Part shown: positions 36,444-41,320 of the stretch, piece after piece
Numbering within the stretch: the first letter of the stretch is position 1
Layout of the letters: every line of letters begins with the position of its first letter
NCBI RefSeq assembly: GCF_937129525.1
Contig: NZ_CAKZNK010000081.1
Location: forward strand, 1-41,320
Direction: 5' to 3'
DNA: 41,320 nt
From: an uncultured Chloroflexus sp.
Lineage (GTDB): Bacteria > Chloroflexota > Chloroflexia > Chloroflexales > Chloroflexaceae
The notes under the pieces: model-generated
The model's database searches: none
What the model was told of the DNA's origin: nothing
The model's input: the letters and a program-made list of their open reading frames with translations, nothing else
Translations under genes and position numbers: made by a program

Positions 36444-36483
36444 GGCACGGCGACACTGCGCAAGCACGCAAGCGCGCCGTGCC
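36444..36483. terminator. Terminator hairpin between convergent genes
   Basis: GGCACGGCG (36444-36452) and CGCCGTGCC (36475-36483) are perfect 9-bp arms around a 22-nt G+C-rich loop. TTTT follows at 36489. It separates the antiporter gene from the convergent phoU. Confidence 0.6.
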
Positions 36484-36497
36484 TGCCCTTTTACCCT

Positions 36498-37148
36498 TTA
36501 ATCATTTAACTCAACCTGATCACCGCTCGTGGTATAGATAATCTTTTCGGCCATGTTCAGCGCGCGATCAGACACCCGCTCAAAGTTGTGGGCAATGAAG
36601 AGCAGATCGGCTGTTTCAGGCGGCGTGAGTTGCGCCACCAGCGCCCGCTTCAGCCGCTTGTACTCGTGATCAATCTCATCTTCGTGTGAAACAATGTCCT
36701 TGATTGCATCGGCGCCACCATTATCAAGCGCCGCGAGCGCGCGATCGAGATTGGCTTTTGCCGTTTGGCCCAGAGCAATCAGCTCTGCCGGAGCAGACAA
36801 TGGCCCCCGGTTTGGATCAGGGCTACCGACCACCATCTTAGCTGTCCCCTTGGCATAGTCGGCAATCCGCTCCAATTCGTAACTGATCGACAGTGCCGCG
36901 ATCAAGCGACGCAGATCGCGCGCTACCGGCTGCTGCGTGGCGATCAGATTGACGACTCGCTGCTCGATTGCATCTTTGGCTTCATTGACGACTGCATCAC
37001 CGGCTATCACTTCCTTCGCCAGCTCGACATCACCCCGTTCTAGCGCCGTAATTGCTCGTTCGAGCGCCGCGCTGACCACCCGCCCCATCTCGGACACCTG
37101 CTGACGCAGGGCATTCAATTCCTGATCGAAATGCTCACGCGGTCGCAT
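36498..37148 (-). CDS. phoU: Phosphate-transport regulator PhoU
   Basis: A 216-residue all-helical cytoplasmic protein with two PhoU repeats, each with the acidic/metal-binding E-x-x-x-D pattern (EVIAGDAVVNEAKDAIEQ; IVSHEDEIDHEYKRLKR) and a matching helix (SYELERIADYAKG; AHNFERVSDRALNMAE). PhoU couples the Pst phosphate transporter to the PhoR sensor kinase and restrains phosphate uptake. No pst or phoBR gene is in the window, so it stands alone. The ATG at 37148 has AAGGAGC; the frame is open 16 codons upstream without support. Confidence 0.93.
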   Translation of the reverse strand: MRPREHFDQELNALRQQVSEMGRVVSAALERAITALERGDVELAKEVIAGDAVVNEAKDAIEQRVVNLIATQQPVARDLRRLIAALSISYELERIADYAKGTAKMVVGSPDPNRGPLSAPAELIALGQTAKANLDRALAALDNGGADAIKDIVSHEDEIDHEYKRLKRALVAQLTPPETADLLFIAHNFERVSDRALNMAEKIIYTTSGDQVELND

Positions 37149-37322
37149 GGAATGCTCCTTACACTTGCATGTTGCTCCCGTGACTCCAGGATACACGTTT
37201 TGCGCGCATTATGCTAGCAGTATCATCGAGAATATAGCAACCGGATTTGTTTCCATAGCGCACTCAGACATGTCCAATGGGTCATCGGCTATCGGCACTT
37301 GCAGGTATGCCGAGGCGCATAA

Positions 37323-38852
<1,530 letters not shown>

Positions 38853-38857
38853 TCAGA

Positions 38858-38917
38858 TCAGGCAGAACGTTGTCTGCCGAGAACGCATCAAGGTTCGACT
38901 AAAGCATATCTGCCTGA
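38858..38917 (-). promoter_or_regulatory. Competing inverted repeats in the tpl leader
   Basis: On the minus strand segment A TCAGGCAGA (38917-38909) and segment B GGCAGA (38878-38873) can each pair with segment C TCTGCCTGA (38866-38858). A with C gives 9 bp and B with C a compact 6-bp hairpin with a 6-nt loop; they exclude each other. This layout is seen in switching leaders but may also be a protein-binding site. Confidence 0.4.
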
Positions 38918-38936
38918 CCTCATACCCACTTACACA

Positions 38937-40076
38937 TTACACAATTCCCGTCGGCACCAGATGCCAGTAAGCCCGATTGAGGAGCGCCTTCTCGTAATGA
39001 TAGTAGGCGCTCGGTTTGGGTGGATGCGGTGGATGGGTATAGTCAAACACCAGTTGAGTCGCCTGCCCGCGCCCGGTTTCAAGGAAGCACATCACCTGAC
39101 CGTGGTAGCGTTCGTCGCTCGGTTTACCTTTGATTTCGCCGGCAATGCGATGAGCGATAACCTTAGCCTCAAAGTGAGCCGCTGCGCCGCTCTTGCTCAC
39201 CGGTAGATCGGTTGCATCGCCCAGGCCGTAGATGTACGGAAACTGCTTGTGCTGAAGGGTCTCGCGATCGGTCGGCAGCCATCCCTGCGCGTCACCCAGA
39301 CCAGAGTCGGTAATGATGCGAGCGCCGCGATGAGGTGGCACCAGCACCAGCAAATCGTAAGCCAGGGTGGCGCCTTCGAGCGATGAAACGGTACGCGCCA
39401 CCGGATCGACCGCTTCGGTATTGAAGAAGAGTTCGTACTTGATCCCACGTTCCTCTAGCATGGGAGTAACAAACTCGGCAACACTCTCGATGGTAAAGAC
39501 ACGCCCAATCGGCGAGAGATAGACAATCTCGGTCTTGTCGCGCAACCCGCGCTTGCGCAGTTCATCTTCCAGCATAAACGTAAACTCAAGCGGCGCGGGT
39601 GGACACTTGTAAGGAATATCGGCCACACCGATGACGACAGTGCCGCCGGTAAACTCACGCAGCGCGGCGTGCAGGCGCAACGCCGCTTCGGCGCTGTAGA
39701 AATGATGGGCGCCTTCGCGGTAGCCAGGCACTGCATCCGGCTCAAGTCGGGCGCCGGTTGCGATAACCAGATAATCAAATGGCAACTGAGCGCCATCGGC
39801 CATTTCGACGTAACGCTCGTTGGGATCGATCTTCACCGCATCGCCAATGATCAGATCAACTGAACGGCGCAGCAACGAGCGTTCATTACGCTCCCAGCGC
39901 TCAGGTGGCGCGCCGCCGAACGGCACGTAGAGCCAGCCGGGTTGATAGACGTGCTTGCCTGTCCGATCGATCAGGGTGATCTGCGCTTGCTTGCGCGTCA
40001 ACTGGCTGGCGAGCAAATTGGCAACTAGCGTGCCGCCAACGCCACCGCCTAAAACGACAATATTTTTGACTGTCAT
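38937..40076 (-). CDS. sqr: Sulfide:quinone oxidoreductase-like flavoprotein
   Basis: A 379-residue membrane-associated FAD enzyme that would pass electrons from sulfide to the quinone pool. NIVVLGGGVGGTLVANLLA is the FAD loop and YLVIATGARLEPDAVPGY the second dinucleotide motif. YKCPPAPLEFTFMLEDEL (Cys about 158) is the hallmark SQR segment, and PYIYGLGDATDLPVSKSGAAAH the FAD-ribityl Asp motif. A second Cys is in MCFLETG (about 329). The extra N-terminal Cys found in many SQRs is not seen, so the subtype is uncertain. The C-terminal amphipathic end could hold it to the membrane. The ATG at 40076 has AGAAGGT. The upstream tusA-like gene supports a role in sulfur oxidation. Confidence 0.87.
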   Translation of the reverse strand: MTVKNIVVLGGGVGGTLVANLLASQLTRKQAQITLIDRTGKHVYQPGWLYVPFGGAPPERWERNERSLLRRSVDLIIGDAVKIDPNERYVEMADGAQLPFDYLVIATGARLEPDAVPGYREGAHHFYSAEAALRLHAALREFTGGTVVIGVADIPYKCPPAPLEFTFMLEDELRKRGLRDKTEIVYLSPIGRVFTIESVAEFVTPMLEERGIKYELFFNTEAVDPVARTVSSLEGATLAYDLLVLVPPHRGARIITDSGLGDAQGWLPTDRETLQHKQFPYIYGLGDATDLPVSKSGAAAHFEAKVIAHRIAGEIKGKPSDERYHGQVMCFLETGRGQATQLVFDYTHPPHPPKPSAYYHYEKALLNRAYWHLVPTGIV

Positions 40077-40247
40077 ACGTTTTACCTTCTGCGTATCGGA
40101 AAACACCCGACACAAACCTTGCGCCAGGCATTGCCAGCGCAAACCTGTTAGAGACAGACGCGAAGGCATAGAGGCTGGTCAGAGGGGCTGCCCAGCATAA
40201 GGAACAGGTTCCAACCTGCGAACTGTGCCTTCGCGCCAGACCGTCGA

Positions 40248-40493
40248 TTACCGGGTCTTGCGAACAACAAAGCGGGTATAGCCTTGCTCGGGGAACGCAC
40301 CGATAAACTCGTGCCCCGCTTTCTGCACCCAGATCGGAATATCTTTTGCCGAACCGGGATCGCTGGAAAGAACGGCGACAACTGAGCCAACCGGCACGCT
40401 TTTGATGCCGCGGATCAGTTCCATCATCGGACCAGGACAATGGCTACCGCGAGCGTCGATCTCTTTGTCGATGGTAATGTGAGGGGTTGTCAT
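40248..40493 (-). CDS. TusA/SirA-like sulfur carrier protein
   Basis: An 81-residue cytoplasmic protein with the TusA fold. The signature CPGPMMEL holds the persulfide-carrying Cys19, followed by the helix and the strand GSVVAVLSSDPGSAKDIPIW and the FVVRK end. TusA-like proteins hand sulfur between sulfurtransferases; next to SQR a role in sulfane-sulfur handling is more likely than tRNA thiolation. AGGAGA precedes the ATG. The gap to sqr is 171 bp without an obvious gene, so co-transcription is probable but not certain. Confidence 0.9.
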   Translation of the reverse strand: MTTPHITIDKEIDARGSHCPGPMMELIRGIKSVPVGSVVAVLSSDPGSAKDIPIWVQKAGHEFIGAFPEQGYTRFVVRKTR

Positions 40494-40506
40494 TGTTGTC
40501 TCCTGT

Positions 40507-40559
40507 GGTCAACATTGACCATTAAGATTCCTCGTGACAACTATAGCATGTATGCTATA
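40507..40559 (-). promoter_or_regulatory. tusA-sqr control region with two palindromes
   Basis: TATAGCAT-GT-ATGCTATA (40542-40559) has perfect 8-bp arms and overlaps an extended -10 on the minus strand (TGC-TATAGT, 40548 to 40540). A second palindrome, GGTCAA-CA-TTGACC (40507-40520), lies in the transcribed leader. The first is well placed for a repressor that blocks RNA polymerase. Confidence 0.55.
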
Positions 40560-40681
40560 CGTTCTGCAGAAAGAAGCGACAACATATTCTGTGCAGACTG
40601 CAACCATTGCCGGCGCGCGTAATTGAGTTCTGGACAAGGACGCCAGGGGGAGAGAATCTTTACAATCGACCGGGACGCAGC

Positions 40682-40710
40682 TTGACAATTACGAACTTTT
40701 GTTCGATAAT
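40682..40710 (+). promoter_or_regulatory. Promoter of the DUF1801 gene with an internal LexA-like box
   Basis: TTGACA (40682-40687) and GATAAT (40705-40710) are exactly 17 bp apart. The spacer holds CGAAC-TTTT-GTTCG (40692-40705), a perfect inverted repeat whose arms equal the Gram-positive LexA box. Its core GAACTTTTGTTC is identical to the site at 9195-9206. A repressor bound here would occlude polymerase. Confidence 0.65.
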
Positions 40711-40739
40711 TTCAAGCAATAATGAAAGAGGAAAGCCAC

Positions 40740-41213
40740 ATGAAGCGTGAAAAGCAATCAACTGAAGACGACGATCAGAGCGGATTCTCGGCGGCAGAGC
40801 GGGCAGCAATGCGCGAACGAGCCAAAGAGTTGAAGGAAGCCTCGCGCCGACGCGGAAAGGGTTCTGGCGCCGATGACGTGAACGCAGTGCTTGAAAAGAT
40901 TGCTGAAATGCCGGAACCAGATCGAACGCTGGCCACTCGCCTGCACGAGATTATCATGACCAACGCCCCAATGCTAGCGCCGCGACTCTGGTACGGAATG
41001 CCGGCATACGCGCTGATGGGCAAGGTAATCTGCTTCTTCCAAAGCGCACAGAAGTTTCAGACCCGTTACGCCACCCTTGGGTTTTCGGATAGCGCCCGGC
41101 TCGATGACGGCGCAATGTGGCCCACCGCTTTCGCCGTGACCGGGCTTACTCCGGAAGTCGAAGAACACATCGCTGCGCTGGTGCGACGAGCGGTGGCGAG
41201 TGAGCAATCATAG
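40740..41213 (+). CDS. DUF1801 family protein
   Basis: A 157-residue cytoplasmic protein. The first ~45 residues are charged and probably disordered ([22 protein letters not shown]). The rest matches the DUF1801 fold (YdhG-like, sometimes called iron chaperone): [35 protein letters not shown] with the conserved Trp-Tyr-Gly-Met-Pro, and [21 protein letters not shown]. No catalytic role is established. The ATG at 40740 has GAGGAAA at good spacing; an ATG at 40722 is possible. The promoter contains a LexA-like palindrome, so DNA-damage control is suggested. The remaining 107 bp of the window show nothing. Confidence 0.75.
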   Translation: MKREKQSTEDDDQSGFSAAERAAMRERAKELKEASRRRGKGSGADDVNAVLEKIAEMPEPDRTLATRLHEIIMTNAPMLAPRLWYGMPAYALMGKVICFFQSAQKFQTRYATLGFSDSARLDDGAMWPTAFAVTGLTPEVEEHIAALVRRAVASEQS

Positions 41214-41320
41214 GCACTGGCAGCGCACTCCCCACGCCGCCCCGTGACCGGCAAGGTTGCGCGCCCCCCGCCCGCTGCGCGTTGAGATGCGGGCAAGCGC
41301 GACCCGGCACAGACGCTGGC

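Overview
The window looks like a chromosomal segment of a filamentous anoxygenic phototroph of the genus Chloroflexus (Chloroflexota). The main reason is the intact 1824-residue propionyl-CoA synthase at 15606-21080 (minus), a three-enzyme fusion of the 3-hydroxypropionate bi-cycle. A mevalonate-pathway decarboxylase homologue, a sulfide:quinone oxidoreductase with a TusA-like partner and a moderately high G+C, GCGC-rich composition fit the same assignment. The species was not determined.

Layout. 1-74 is the 5' end of a 16S rRNA gene on the minus strand, with a near-consensus promoter and a leader hairpin. 519-1514 is a CaiB/BaiF-type CoA transferase/racemase. It converges on a long minus-strand run (1504-7059): a thioredoxin-fold lipoprotein, a FixH/YtkA-like lipoprotein, a membrane protein, a DUF507 protein, a FucA-like class II aldolase, a membrane-anchored unknown and an amidase. 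7240-8289 is a saccharopine-dehydrogenase-like reductase. 8413-9164 (minus) holds a small membrane protein and a doubtful Cys-rich frame, divergent from recN (9372-11132). Next come an O-antigen-ligase/TPR membrane protein and a WecA/MraY-type transferase (surface polysaccharide), a pair of hairpin repeats, and pcs. A pseudokinase-like receptor (21512-23728) converges on a small membrane protein. guaB and the mevalonate decarboxylase form a plus-strand pair (24648-27344). A gene-poor kilobase with probable remnants follows, then an MFS exporter, a CatE-like VOC protein, an Mrr endonuclease, a KstD-like flavoprotein, a second gene-poor 1.2 kb stretch, an NhaP2-type antiporter, phoU, a tyrosine phenol-lyase, the sqr-tusA pair and a DUF1801 protein.

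Function. Pcs fixes carbon via 3-hydroxypropionate and SQR-TusA would feed electrons from sulfide. GuaB and the decarboxylase supply guanine nucleotides and isoprenoid precursors, and the 11-15 kb genes build cell-surface glycans. No CRISPR array, intact insertion sequence, prophage or tRNA was seen.

The most interesting signals are regulatory. The 12-bp palindrome GAACTTTTGTTC occurs exactly at 9195-9206 (minus), in the recN divergent region, and at 40693-40704, between the -35 and -10 of the DUF1801 gene. A one-mismatch copy lies at 9255-9266. The arms match the Gram-positive LexA (SOS) box. guaB has a layered leader: a CAGGTCAA-N3-TTGACCTG palindrome, a strong promoter and an intrinsic-terminator-like hairpin before the ribosome binding site. 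The tyrosine phenol-lyase leader has three mutually pairing segments and a terminator hairpin. The tusA-sqr promoter carries two palindromes. I found no clearly new multi-gene system.
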